Assembly (NCBI RefSeq): GCF_900113415.1
Contig: NZ_FOPH01000002.1
Coordinates: forward strand, 124,001 to 188,000
DNA length: 64,000 bases
Direction: 5' to 3'
From: Oribacterium sp. WCC10
GTDB lineage: Bacteria > Bacillota > Clostridia > Lachnospirales > Lachnospiraceae
Positions within the stretch are counted from its first letter, which is position 1. Every line of letters starts with the position of its first letter. The notes under the pieces are model-generated. The model saw only the letters and a list, made by a program, of their open reading frames with translations, searched no databases and was not told the DNA's origin. The position numbers were made by a program, and so were the translations under genes. Of the stretch, positions 34,399-43,099 are shown one piece after another.

Positions 34399-34857
34399 AT
34401 GAAGAGATTAATATTGACATCAGCGGTTGTACTTGTGGCAGCATTAACAGCTTGTGGAGGAAATCAGGTTCCATCACCGGAAACAACTGCAGTGACTGAA
34501 ACTGTGTCAGAGGCTGTGAATACTGAAACGGGCAATGCAGGTGAAAAGTCAGAAAAAAAGGAAGTAAGCGGCAGTGCAGAAGGATTCGGAGGCACAATCA
34601 CCGTCAGTCTCGTAATGGAGGGGGATGATATAGTTGAAGCCTCCATCGAAGGTTATGATGAGACACCGGAGATAGGCGGTGCGGCTCTTACTGAGCTGGA
34701 AAAGCAGCTTGTAGAGAAAGATGGTTTCGACATAGATGGTGTATCAGGAGCTACGTTTACATCAGAGGGTGTCAGAAATGCAACCAAGGATGCATTGGGA
34801 CTTTTCCTTACTGATATGAAAGAAAGCAACTCAGAAACAACAGAAGCAAAACAGTGA
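34399..34857 (+). CDS. Second stand-alone FMN-binding lipoprotein
   Basis: A 152-residue paralogue of the 33.5-kb protein. The lipobox is LTAC (Cys19), followed by a Ser/Thr/Glu-rich linker without regular repeats and an FMN-binding domain with DGVSGAT at about residues 113-119. Domain segments EGFGGTITVSLVMEGDDIVE and PEIGGAALTELEKQLV align with the first protein, showing duplication. ATG 34399 follows GAGGAGG. The rarA start lies 18 nt past its stop, so the two may be cotranscribed although unrelated. Confidence 0.86.
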   Translation: MKRLILTSAVVLVAALTACGGNQVPSPETTAVTETVSEAVNTETGNAGEKSEKKEVSGSAEGFGGTITVSLVMEGDDIVEASIEGYDETPEIGGAALTELEKQLVEKDGFDIDGVSGATFTSEGVRNATKDALGLFLTDMKESNSETTEAKQ

Positions 34858-34875
34858 TTGGATTTACGTGATATT

Positions 34876-36162
34876 ATGGATCTTTTTGAATATATGGCAG
34901 AAAAAAATAAGGAGGATGATGCTCCTCTTGCATCCCGTATGCGTCCTGAGACACTTGAAGAAGTAGTGGGACAGGAACACATCGTGAGTCCCGGAAAGCT
35001 GCTTTATCGTGCCATCAAGGCCGATAAGCTTGGCTCTATTATATTCTACGGGCCCCCGGGAACGGGAAAGACCACCCTTGCAAAGGTTATTGCACATACA
35101 ACCAGTGCGGATTTTGAGTCTGTCAATGCCACTGTTGCCGGAAAGAAAGATCTTGAGGATGTTGTTTCAAGAGCAAGACAGAATCAGGGCGGTTACGGTA
35201 GAAAAACAATACTGTTCGTAGATGAGATTCATCGATTTAACAAGGCTCAACAGGATTATCTTTTGCCTTATGTAGAAGACGGTACTGTAACTTTGATAGG
35301 AGCTACAACCGAAAATCCGTATTTTGAAGTCAACAGTGCTCTTATTTCACGTTCCAGAATCTTTGAATTGAGACCCCTGTCAGCGTCAAACATCGCATCT
35401 CTTATTGATAGGGCTCTTACTGATAGCAGAAAAGGAGTTGGTTCCTTTCGTGCATATATAGATGAGGATGCGAAAACATTTCTCTCAGAAACAGCCAATG
35501 GAGATGCCAGAGCGGCACTTAATGCGATAGAACTGGCGGTATTGACAACTGATAGAGATAATGATGGGCGTATACATATCACACTTCAGGTAGCGGCGGA
35601 ATGCATACAGAAAAGAGCTGTGAGATATGATAAGGATGGTGACAATCACTACGACACCATATCTGCATTTATTAAGTCTATGCGAGGATCTGATCCTGAT
35701 GCAGCAGTTTATTATCTTGCGAGAATGCTTAAGGCGGGTGAAGATATCAAATTCATAGCAAGACGTATTGTTATCTGTGCATCAGAGGATGTGGGTAATG
35801 CTGATCCTCAGGCACTTCTGGTAGCAACCAGTGCTTTTATTGCTATTGAGCGGGTCGGGATGCCGGAGGCACAGATTATTCTTTCTCAGGCATGTACCTA
35901 TGTTGCATCGGCACCTAAGTCCAATGCATGTTGCGTAGCTGTTTTTGAAGCCATGAATGAAGTGGAGCGAACGGGAAGCCTTCCCATACCTCCCTATCTT
36001 CAGGATGCCCACTATAAGGCAAGTGCAGAGCTTGGGAGAGGAGTCGGCTATAAGTATCCTCATGATTATCCCGGAAACTGGGTGGAGCAGCAATATCTGC
36101 CGGATGCGATAAAAGACAGAGAGTTCTATCATTTTCAACATGAGCATAAGAGAGGTAATTGA
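34876..36162 (+). CDS. rarA: Replication-associated recombination protein RarA (MgsA) AAA+ ATPase
   Basis: A 428-residue clamp-loader-like AAA+ ATPase acting at stalled replication forks. Markers: PLASRMRPETLEEVVGQEHI near the N-terminus, Walker A IIFYGPPGTGKTTLAKVI, Walker B TILFVDEIHRFNKAQQDYLL and sensor 1 VTLIGATTENPYFEVN; the C-terminal MgsA domain contains IVICASEDVGNADPQALL. ATG 34876 (MDLFEYM) is the natural family start; the nearby TTG 34858 would add six residues. No strong ribosome binding site is visible before it, so coupling to the upstream lipoprotein gene is possible. Confidence 0.95.
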   Translation: MDLFEYMAEKNKEDDAPLASRMRPETLEEVVGQEHIVSPGKLLYRAIKADKLGSIIFYGPPGTGKTTLAKVIAHTTSADFESVNATVAGKKDLEDVVSRARQNQGGYGRKTILFVDEIHRFNKAQQDYLLPYVEDGTVTLIGATTENPYFEVNSALISRSRIFELRPLSASNIASLIDRALTDSRKGVGSFRAYIDEDAKTFLSETANGDARAALNAIELAVLTTDRDNDGRIHITLQVAAECIQKRAVRYDKDGDNHYDTISAFIKSMRGSDPDAAVYYLARMLKAGEDIKFIARRIVICASEDVGNADPQALLVATSAFIAIERVGMPEAQIILSQACTYVASAPKSNACCVAVFEAMNEVERTGSLPIPPYLQDAHYKASAELGRGVGYKYPHDYPGNWVEQQYLPDAIKDREFYHFQHEHKRGN

Positions 36163-36433
36163 TTTGCCACATGATTGGCAACGTATGGCAGTTGTGATTG
36201 TCGAAGTGAATCTCTTTATAGGAAAATGTTTGTCTGGCGCAGAGTAATGTATGAAACTATAGCCATAATTTTTAAAGCTGACATTATATTTTTCGAAATA
36301 AATATTTGAAATTTTTAAATTATAGCAGTACGAAACTTAATAAAGAGTTAAGGTGAATGCAGTAGAAGTAAAAGTCCTTTAGTGCTATTTTAAATATCGC
36401 TTGATTTTAGATACATTTGAGGAGAGGAAAAAT

Positions 36434-37345
36434 ATGAAGAAACTTGCATATACAGCTATTGCATCCATGATGGTGCTTTCACTTGCTGCTTGTAGCGGAG
36501 CAAAGAAAGAGGAAACTACTGCGGCAGAAACCACTCGGGAGAATGCAACTCAGGAGGAAACTGCCCGGGATTCCGGATTGGGAGTTGGCGGTGACAGCAG
36601 TATTGCGGGTCCTGTTGATACTACCGATATGATGGATTTTCAGGCCACTGTTCAGAAGGTAGACGGAAATAATCTCACTGTGGAATATGAAGATGGAACC
36701 AGCGTTACTCTTGATACAAGTGAGGCTTTTATAAATCCTGCATGGGAACTTATGCCGGGTGATGAGATCGATATTTTCTATGAAGGCGAGGATACGGTTC
36801 CTGCAGCCGGAACCAAGGTTGCAGAGGTTGTTATGTCGGTCCCTTATGAGTATACCTCTGAAGAGTATTCATCAGAGCCTCAGGTTTATGGCGAGATTGT
36901 AAAGCTTGATGAAACCTCTATCACTATCCGTGAGGACGAGGGACTAAATACTGCAGACGGACCTAAGGATGGAGTTGAGTATACATTTAAGATTCCTTCT
37001 TATGCTACAACTATTGGGGAACCAAAGGTTGGAGATTACGCTCAGGCTCTTTATATCGGTAAGCTTGATTCTAAGGATGCTGTTTGTTATCGTATCTGCA
37101 CTGAGGATATGATGGAGGATCCTGCATCTGATGTTTATGAGATCAAGGGAACGATAGCTCAGTTCAAGACAGGAGTTATCTACCTTAAGACGGATGATGG
37201 TGATGTGTTTGGATTTACTGTTAACGGAGACGATGATCTTGCTAAGCTCGCCCAGGAATCTACCGGAAAGAAAGTAAAGATAAGCTACACAGATTCTATC
37301 CGTATGAGAGTTTCGACCTGTAACGGAATCACAGTTATAGAGTAA
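36434..37345 (+). CDS. Lipoprotein with three OB-like beta modules, function unknown
   Basis: A 303-residue lipoprotein of a family I do not recognise. The lipobox is LAAC (Cys20), then a Glu/Thr-rich linker to about residue 65. The remainder falls into three modules at about 68-135, 150-222 and 235-303, each starting with a strand pair of the form (F/V/I)xxxxxxVxxxxLTV or ITI followed by an acidic turn: ATVQKVDGNNLTVEYEDG, GEIVKLDETSITIREDEG, GTIAQFKTGVIYLKTDDG. This is the look of repeated small beta-barrels (OB or SH3-like). ATG 36434 follows GGAGAGG. It is monocistronic, closed by the terminator at 37361. Confidence 0.7.
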   Translation: MKKLAYTAIASMMVLSLAACSGAKKEETTAAETTRENATQEETARDSGLGVGGDSSIAGPVDTTDMMDFQATVQKVDGNNLTVEYEDGTSVTLDTSEAFINPAWELMPGDEIDIFYEGEDTVPAAGTKVAEVVMSVPYEYTSEEYSSEPQVYGEIVKLDETSITIREDEGLNTADGPKDGVEYTFKIPSYATTIGEPKVGDYAQALYIGKLDSKDAVCYRICTEDMMEDPASDVYEIKGTIAQFKTGVIYLKTDDGDVFGFTVNGDDDLAKLAQESTGKKVKISYTDSIRMRVSTCNGITVIE

Positions 37346-37360
37346 TATGTTGTAAATTAA

Positions 37361-37396
37361 AGAGCATGGATGTTCCGGTTGGAGTATCCATGCTCT
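37361..37396. terminator. Bidirectional terminator between lipoprotein and CDF genes
   Basis: A perfect 11-bp stem (AGAGCATGGAT at 37361-37371, ATCCATGCTCT at 37386-37396) with T-rich flanks on the plus strand and an AATTAAAGAG flank giving a weaker U-tract on the minus strand. It lies between convergent genes. Confidence 0.82.
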
Positions 37397-37421
37397 TGTT
37401 GTTTAAATGGTTATAGTAAAG

Positions 37422-38549
37422 TTAATCGCTGATATCTGAATCCATAGTGATCTCAAGGGTATACTCCGGAAACGCTTTATGGACTTCGTTTTCTATTTCT
37501 TCGAATATTTTTTCTCTGTTTTTTATGGCAAAGTCAATGATGACATCGAAGTTTATGTTTTTTCTTGCTTCATCTACATAAAATCCATGCATTTGGAGAA
37601 CATGATCCCGAGACATAACTATCTCTCTGGTTTTATGAAGCATAGCCTGAGTTTTGTCATCTTTGGTATTGGTTGAATATATACTGATGCCTTCAAGAAT
37701 CACTTTATGCTCGTTGTAAACCTTATGCTGTATATCTCGCATAAGTCTGTCTATCTCCACCGCATTCATGGTGTCAGGAACTTCTATATGAACAGAACCC
37801 ATATATGTGTCAGGACCGTATGCGTGAAGTATCAGATCATAAGCGCCCTGAATTTCGGGAAAACTGGCAACAGTCATCTTGATAGCCTTGCTGAAGGATG
37901 CTTCCACCCTTTCTCCGAGGATTTGGGAAATGGTATCCTTTAGGATATCAAAACCGGCTTTTATGATGATAACGGATATTACAGCACCTAACCATGCTTC
38001 GAGAGATAATCCTGTAAACATATAAATAACTGCAGCTACCAGAGTTGACGCAGAAATGATGGAATCCATAGTCGCATCGGATCCTGAAGCTATAAGTGAG
38101 TCGGATTTCACTTTTTCGCCTATTGATTTGACGTAGCGTCCCAGAATTATTTTGACCACTACACCTGCCGCCACGATAATGAGTGCTGTGGTGCTGTAAT
38201 CAGCCGCTTCCGGGTGAATAATCTTTTTCATGGACTCTGTAAAAGATGTAACACCTGCATAGAGAACAATGACTGCTATGATTGTTGCACTGATATACTC
38301 TACCCGGCCATATCCCATAGGGTGTTTTTTGTCCGGCTGTTTTCCTGCTAGTTTCGTACCGACTATAGTGATGACAGAAGACATGGCATCTGACAGATTG
38401 TTTACTGCGTCAAGTACAATGGCAATAGAGTTGGACATTATCCCAACCATGGCTTTGAATGCAGCCAGAAAAATATTTGCAAATATTCCTATGATGCTGG
38501 TTCTGATGATCACAGCATCCCTGTTATAGTCTTTATTTAATTGTGCCAT
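37422..38549 (-). CDS. Cation diffusion facilitator family metal efflux transporter
   Basis: A 375-residue CDF transporter with six TM helices (TSIIGIFANIFLAAFKAMVG as TM1) and a long C-terminal cytoplasmic domain. The TM2 metal site reads LDAVNNLSDAMSS, with Asn in place of the His of the zinc-type HxxxD motif, and the following GYGRVEYISA segment is also of the kind found in manganese/iron exporters; non-zinc specificity is an inference. The C-terminal domain carries a further region (residues about 290-375) beyond the usual fold. RBS on the minus strand: CAGGAGG. It is transcribed alone. Confidence 0.9.
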   Translation of the reverse strand: MAQLNKDYNRDAVIIRTSIIGIFANIFLAAFKAMVGIMSNSIAIVLDAVNNLSDAMSSVITIVGTKLAGKQPDKKHPMGYGRVEYISATIIAVIVLYAGVTSFTESMKKIIHPEAADYSTTALIIVAAGVVVKIILGRYVKSIGEKVKSDSLIASGSDATMDSIISASTLVAAVIYMFTGLSLEAWLGAVISVIIIKAGFDILKDTISQILGERVEASFSKAIKMTVASFPEIQGAYDLILHAYGPDTYMGSVHIEVPDTMNAVEIDRLMRDIQHKVYNEHKVILEGISIYSTNTKDDKTQAMLHKTREIVMSRDHVLQMHGFYVDEARKNINFDVIIDFAIKNREKIFEEIENEVHKAFPEYTLEITMDSDISD

Positions 38550-39014
38550 AAAACCTCCTGATGTTTTGAAATGTGAATAAAATGAACGCTAAAAACAGAT
38601 ACATGACTGCCTCTGTTTTTATGATGCAGGGTAGGATCTTGCATATAAAACAACGTTGTGCGGATGATGCTAAAGTATGAACCCATTGTACCTGCGTATG
38701 ACGATTATATCATGTAAATTTAATTGCATACAATCATAATTCTTTTTGCATTAAATATAATAATAAAATGTTTCATGATGGCGAACTGGTATCAGATGCA
38801 AATAAAATAAACAGATTCTGTCAAGGACCAACGTGTATGTATTTTGACCCTTACTTTGCTATGTGATAAACTTGAAAGGTTCTTTAGAAGCCGACAGGGA
38901 AATTGTCAGGATGGCGGAAATTACTGCCATAAAAAGGAATTCGTTTGAACATGTAATCAGTTTTTTATATCATATGGGCTGAAATAGAACGTTATATATA
39001 GGAAGAGGATTTTT
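38550..39014. other. 465-bp intergenic region between divergent CDF and dtd genes
   Basis: No gene is seen. It must hold the promoters of both genes. An AT-rich block (38715-38775) and small repeats around GGAAATT (38898-38930, including GACA/TGTC and ATGGC/GCCAT stems) are visible. No riboswitch class was recognised. Confidence 0.35.
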
Positions 39015-39470
39015 ATGAGATGTGTAGTTCAGGTTGTACAGCACGCTTCGGTGACTGTAGATAATAATGTAATAGGAAAGATAGGAAAGGGATTCCTGAT
39101 ACTTCTTGGAGTTTCTGATACAGATACTGAAGAAACAGCAGATAGAATGGTTAAGAAGATATGCAGCCTTCGTATCTTTCCGGATGAAAACGGAAAGACC
39201 AACTGCTCACTTTCGGATGTAGGCGGATCTGTGCTTGTTGTAAGCCAGTTTACATTATATGCAAATTGCAAAAAGGGCAATCGCCCCAGCTTTACAGATG
39301 CAGGTGCACCGGATAAGGCAGATGCCCTTTACAGGTATTTTACAGAAAAGTGCAGAGAATTTGTTCCTATAGTTGAGCATGGTGAGTTTGGTGCAGATAT
39401 GAAAGTGGAGCTACTCAATGATGGCCCGTTTACACTTATGCTTGACTCAAAGCAGCTCTTCAATGAGTAG
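39015..39470 (+). CDS. dtd: D-aminoacyl-tRNA deacylase
   Basis: A 151-residue DTD, a homodimer that removes D-amino acids (and glycine from tRNA-Ala) in translation quality control. Signature motifs are present: [19 protein letters not shown] and the C-terminal NDGPFTL that forms the cross-subunit Gly-cisPro site (usually NGPVT-like). [15 protein letters not shown] is the standard N-terminus. ATG 39015 follows AGGAAGAGG. Confidence 0.94.
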   Translation: MRCVVQVVQHASVTVDNNVIGKIGKGFLILLGVSDTDTEETADRMVKKICSLRIFPDENGKTNCSLSDVGGSVLVVSQFTLYANCKKGNRPSFTDAGAPDKADALYRYFTEKCREFVPIVEHGEFGADMKVELLNDGPFTLMLDSKQLFNE

Positions 39471-39530
39471 TTAATGGGATTCAACAGGTGAGACTAAATA
39501 ATACAAGGAAAAGCTGTATTGTATCGTCGT

Positions 39531-39707
39531 TTACTTAAACTGGTTGAGCTCCGGATTGTAATGAAAATCAATGGCTTCAAGTGACTTTAGGATGGATATC
39601 TTGTCGACATCAAGAGAGTCGCAAAGTCTGTCGAAAGAGTCATAGTTATCGCGAAGCTGTGTGTTTATATAGCTCATAAGCATGAAAGGATCTTTTGGAA
39701 GTGACAT
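39531..39707 (-). CDS. DUF4250 family small protein
   Basis: A 58-residue ORF starting MSLPKDPFMLMSYINTQLRD and containing LCDSLDVDKISILKSL, which matches my recollection of the DUF4250 family (short proteins of about 55 residues in Clostridia, function unknown). CAGGAGGCA precedes the ATG at 39707 at ideal spacing. It lies on the opposite strand between dtd and the HIT gene. It is all helical in appearance with no Cys motif or membrane segment. Confidence 0.8.
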   Translation of the reverse strand: MSLPKDPFMLMSYINTQLRDNYDSFDRLCDSLDVDKISILKSLEAIDFHYNPELNQFK

Positions 39708-39973
39708 GATTGCCTCCTGTTTTACCGGGTGATGAGACTATAGTCGCCGAAGTATCAGACTATGATAGTCTTCACTCATTGTAAGCCTTGCGGAAATTTT
39801 GTCAAATAAAATAGTTATAAAGCTTTATCGGGAAACTAACCTGTTTTTTGACTTGTTTGTCTACGGTAACCGGATCTGATTTCTTGTCTAAACAACAGCA
39901 AGATACTATAATGAATCTAGCTTTTTGCATTTTTGAATATTGAAAAGATTTTACTTCCGAAGGGAGACAAACT

Positions 39974-40387
39974 ATGAGAGACGATAATTGCATTTTCTGC
40001 AAGCTTGCTAATGGAGATATTCCTACAACGACACTTTATGAGGATGAAAAATACAGAGTGATATTTGATGCAAGTCCGGCATCAAAGGGCCATGTGCTTA
40101 TCATTCCAAAGGAGCACTATGAGGATCTTACGGAGCTTCCTGATGAGATTGCTGCCGGAGTTATGCCTCTTGCCAGGAAGATCGGAACAGCCATGAAGCA
40201 GGCTATAGGTGCAAAGGGATTCAATGTGGTTCAGAACAACGGTGAGGCTGCAGGACAGACAGTTCATCATTTTCATACTCATATTATTCCAAGATACGGT
40301 AATGATGAGATGATTTTATGGAAACCCGGAACAACAGATGCAGAAGAGCTTAAGAAGACTTGTGAGAGTCTGAAGCAGGCTCTTTAA
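39974..40387 (+). CDS. HIT family nucleotide hydrolase (HinT-like)
   Basis: A 137-residue histidine triad protein of the HinT group, which hydrolyses purine nucleoside phosphoramidates. N-terminal DNCIFCKLANGDIPTTTLYE has the CxxC often seen in bacterial HinT, and the catalytic triad motif is HHFHTHIIPRY. The stop lies 13 nt before murG, so the two may be cotranscribed. Confidence 0.93.
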   Translation: MRDDNCIFCKLANGDIPTTTLYEDEKYRVIFDASPASKGHVLIIPKEHYEDLTELPDEIAAGVMPLARKIGTAMKQAIGAKGFNVVQNNGEAAGQTVHHFHTHIIPRYGNDEMILWKPGTTDAEELKKTCESLKQAL

Positions 40388-40400
40388 GAAGGAGAAAGTA

Positions 40401-41489
40401 ATGATAGGAAAAGTGGTGCTGACGGGCGGTGGAACAGCCGGACATGTTACTGCCAATATAGCGCTTTTGCCGCAGATGAGACGTGATGGATATGAAGTAT
40501 ATTATATCGGCTCTTATGAAGGCATAGAAAAGAAGATGATGGAGAGCGAGGGCGTGCCATATACAGGTATAGCTACCGGTAAACTCAGACGCTATTTTGA
40601 CATTAAGAATTTCTCGGATCCTCTGAGGGTTATAAAGGGGTACAGAGAGGCACGTAAAGCGCTTAAGGAGATAAATCCTGATATAGTATTCAGTAAGGGA
40701 GGATTTGTGGCGGTTCCTGTTGTATGGGCGGCCCATAGTCTTCATATACCTGTAGTAACCCATGAATCCGATATGACGCCTGGACTTGCCAACAGACTTT
40801 GCCTCGGTGCGGCAGATAAGATATGTTGTAATTTCCCGGAGACACTTAAGGCTTTGCCTGAGGGAAAGGCTGTTCTTACGGGTTCTCCTATAAGAGAAAG
40901 ACTTCTCATGGGAACACGTGAAGAAGGCCTGGAGATGACCGGCTTTGATGGAAAGAAACCGGTACTCATGATCATCGGTGGTTCTCTTGGCTCTGTGGCC
41001 ATCAACACTGCGGTCAGGAAACTTCTTCCCAGACTTCTTGAAGAGTTTGACGTTGTTCATGTCTGCGGTAAGGGTAATCTGGATGATTCGCTTCAGGATA
41101 CAAAGGGCTATAGGCAGTATGAATTTATCACCAACGGTTTACGCAATCTGTATGCTATTGCGGATCTTGTTATTTCAAGAGCGGGTGCTAATGTTATTTG
41201 CGAGCTTGTGGCGCTGAAAAAGCCTAATATCCTTATTCCGCTGCCGCGTGATGCAAGCAGGGGAGATCAGATACTTAATGCCGAGTCCTTTAAAAAGCAG
41301 GGCTTCAGTTATGTTCTGGATCAGCATGAGATGGAGAAAGATATAGAACTGCTTTATGATGCTGTTCATGAGGTGCATCTCAGGAAATCAGGATACATTA
41401 TCGCTATGCAGAATTCTGATCAGGGTAATGGTGTTGATCACGTAATTCAGGTGCTTAGAGATGTGGCGAAAGCGCATCAGGAAGAATAA
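40401..41489 (+). CDS. murG: UDP-GlcNAc:lipid I GlcNAc transferase MurG
   Basis: A 362-residue GT28 transferase that makes lipid II at the cytosolic face of the membrane. Motifs: VVLTGGGTAGHVTANIALLP (G-loop 1), IGGSLGSVAINTAV (G-loop 2) and the donor-binding VISRAGANVICELVALKKP. It is separated from the dcw division cluster. ATG 40401 follows GAAGGAG. It ends without a clear terminator before a 226-bp gap. Confidence 0.95.
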   Translation: MIGKVVLTGGGTAGHVTANIALLPQMRRDGYEVYYIGSYEGIEKKMMESEGVPYTGIATGKLRRYFDIKNFSDPLRVIKGYREARKALKEINPDIVFSKGGFVAVPVVWAAHSLHIPVVTHESDMTPGLANRLCLGAADKICCNFPETLKALPEGKAVLTGSPIRERLLMGTREEGLEMTGFDGKKPVLMIIGGSLGSVAINTAVRKLLPRLLEEFDVVHVCGKGNLDDSLQDTKGYRQYEFITNGLRNLYAIADLVISRAGANVICELVALKKPNILIPLPRDASRGDQILNAESFKKQGFSYVLDQHEMEKDIELLYDAVHEVHLRKSGYIIAMQNSDQGNGVDHVIQVLRDVAKAHQEE

Positions 41490-41715
41490 GATTTCTGCAG
41501 TGTCTATTTAATTGGCATAACGTTTTTTGATTTGCCGGACTTTATTCTGGTTTAGAAGCCTTGAAAGGTTAGTGATTTATCGGTTTGGGTGAATTGAAGA
41601 TATTATACTGGGAGCTGCAGGATTGTAGTAGGCAGTTTGACTTAATATTTATGGAAGGTATCTCCGTACTGAGAAAGTATTCATGCGGAGCCGATAGTAA
41701 AACAGGGAGGTTAAC

Positions 41716-42408
41716 ATGATTGGAATTATAGGAGCAATGGATGAAGAGGTTGAGAAGCTCAAGGCTTCTATCTCTGATGCCAGCACAGAGGAACATAACG
41801 GACTTACATTTGTTACAGGAAAGCTTGACGGAAAAGACGTAACAGTGGTTCGTTCCGGTATAGGCAAGGTTAATGCAGGAGCATGTACGGCGATCCTTAT
41901 TGATCGTTACAATGTGGACTATGTGATAAACACAGGTATAGCCGGTTCACTGGATGCGCATATCGATATCGGCGACATAGTCCTTTCTGAGGATGCTGTT
42001 CAGTATGATATGGATGCTACGAATTTCGGTTACCAGCTTGGAGAGATTCCGAGAGTGGGAACTATGGCGTTTAAGGCGGATGACAAGCTCATAGCGTACG
42101 CCGAGGAAGAGAATAGAAAGGTTAATTCGGACATACATACATTTATTGGACGTGTGTGCAGCGGTGATAAGTTTGTTTCCGACAACGAAAGTAAGGAATG
42201 GATAATTAAGCATTTTCAGGGAAGATGCTGCGAGATGGAGGGAGCTGCCATAGCTCAGGTAGCATGGCAGAATAAGGTGCCGTTCATCATCATTCGTGCT
42301 ATTTCAGATAAGGCCGATGATTCTGCGCATATGGATTATCCGACATTTGAGAAAAAGGCGATTGAACATTGCGCAAAACTTACACGGGCTCTTGTGGGAA
42401 GGCTGTAA
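41716..42408 (+). CDS. mtnN: 5'-methylthioadenosine/S-adenosylhomocysteine nucleosidase
   Basis: A 230-residue nucleosidase (Pfs/MtnN) that cleaves MTA and SAH to adenine and the thioribose product, recycling methyl-cycle by-products and feeding LuxS chemistry where present. Signatures: IGIIGAMDEEVEKL, VVRSGIGKVNAGACT, VINTGIAGSLDAHIDIGDIV and CCEMEGAAIAQVAW with FIIIRAISDKADDSA containing the catalytic Asp. ATG 41716 follows AGGGAGG. A long hairpin terminates it. Confidence 0.95.
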   Translation: MIGIIGAMDEEVEKLKASISDASTEEHNGLTFVTGKLDGKDVTVVRSGIGKVNAGACTAILIDRYNVDYVINTGIAGSLDAHIDIGDIVLSEDAVQYDMDATNFGYQLGEIPRVGTMAFKADDKLIAYAEEENRKVNSDIHTFIGRVCSGDKFVSDNESKEWIIKHFQGRCCEMEGAAIAQVAWQNKVPFIIIRAISDKADDSAHMDYPTFEKKAIEHCAKLTRALVGRL

Positions 42409-42480
42409 GCTGTATATAGTTTTATTTTATATGTGTATATGCAGATTTTTTTGATAAAGAATTTCTGCGACGAAGCTAAA

Positions 42481-42543
42481 GTACAAAACATCCCGGTATA
42501 AGGGTGGCTCATTGACCATCCTTTATACCGGGATGTTTTGTAC
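42481..42543. terminator. 20-bp perfect inverted repeat, bidirectional terminator
   Basis: 42481-42500 and 42524-42543 are exact reverse complements (GTACAAAACATCCCGGTATA). With A4 and T4 edges on both sides it can stop transcripts of mtnN and of the convergent gene at 42544-42810, whose stop abuts it. Confidence 0.88.
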
Positions 42544-42810
42544 TTACTCTTCAATGACTTCTATACGAAGATAATCAAAATTGATTGGTTCCATAAAGGA
42601 GTCTGATCTGAAGCATGTTACAGACTTTCGTTGAAATTCCCGTATATTTGGCTGAAGCCATATGGGAACGGCAAGATCCATATACTCGCAGATTTCCTTA
42701 AGAGCCGTAAGAACTCTGTCTGTGCGGGACTTGGAGTAGTCTTCCTGCCTTGAAACACAATCTTTGACCATCCGGCCATCCCTGTATAGAGTTCCGTTCA
42801 TTCTAAACAT
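42544..42810 (-). CDS. Conserved hypothetical protein, 88 residues
   Basis: A small soluble protein without a domain I can name. It begins MFRMNGTLYRDGRMVKDCV and contains ALKEICEYMDLAVPIWLQPN and the C-terminal EPINFDYLRIEVIEE. I recall similar short hypothetical proteins in Lachnospiraceae but no function. GGATGAAGGTTT precedes the start on the minus strand, a modest ribosome binding site. It is convergent to mtnN. Confidence 0.65.
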   Translation of the reverse strand: MFRMNGTLYRDGRMVKDCVSRQEDYSKSRTDRVLTALKEICEYMDLAVPIWLQPNIREFQRKSVTCFRSDSFMEPINFDYLRIEVIEE

Positions 42811-43099
42811 AAACCTTCATCCTCCGCAATTCTGCTTAAAAGTAGATAGTGACGAAAGAATGACTTTTCATTTCACTAACCTAAAAAGTGATGATAATTA
42901 TACTACATAAAATATTGAACGAATGCAACAGGCCTGTGTTCGGATAAATGTCAGGAAGGAAGAAAATGATGTTCCACTTGAACGGGATTTCTTGTAAAAT
43001 AGTATTAAAAAAAGAAGAAAAATTCTGTTTGTTAATAGATAATTCACAAAATGTATCTATCATTATATTTGCCGAAAACAATAATCAGGAGGCGTAAGG

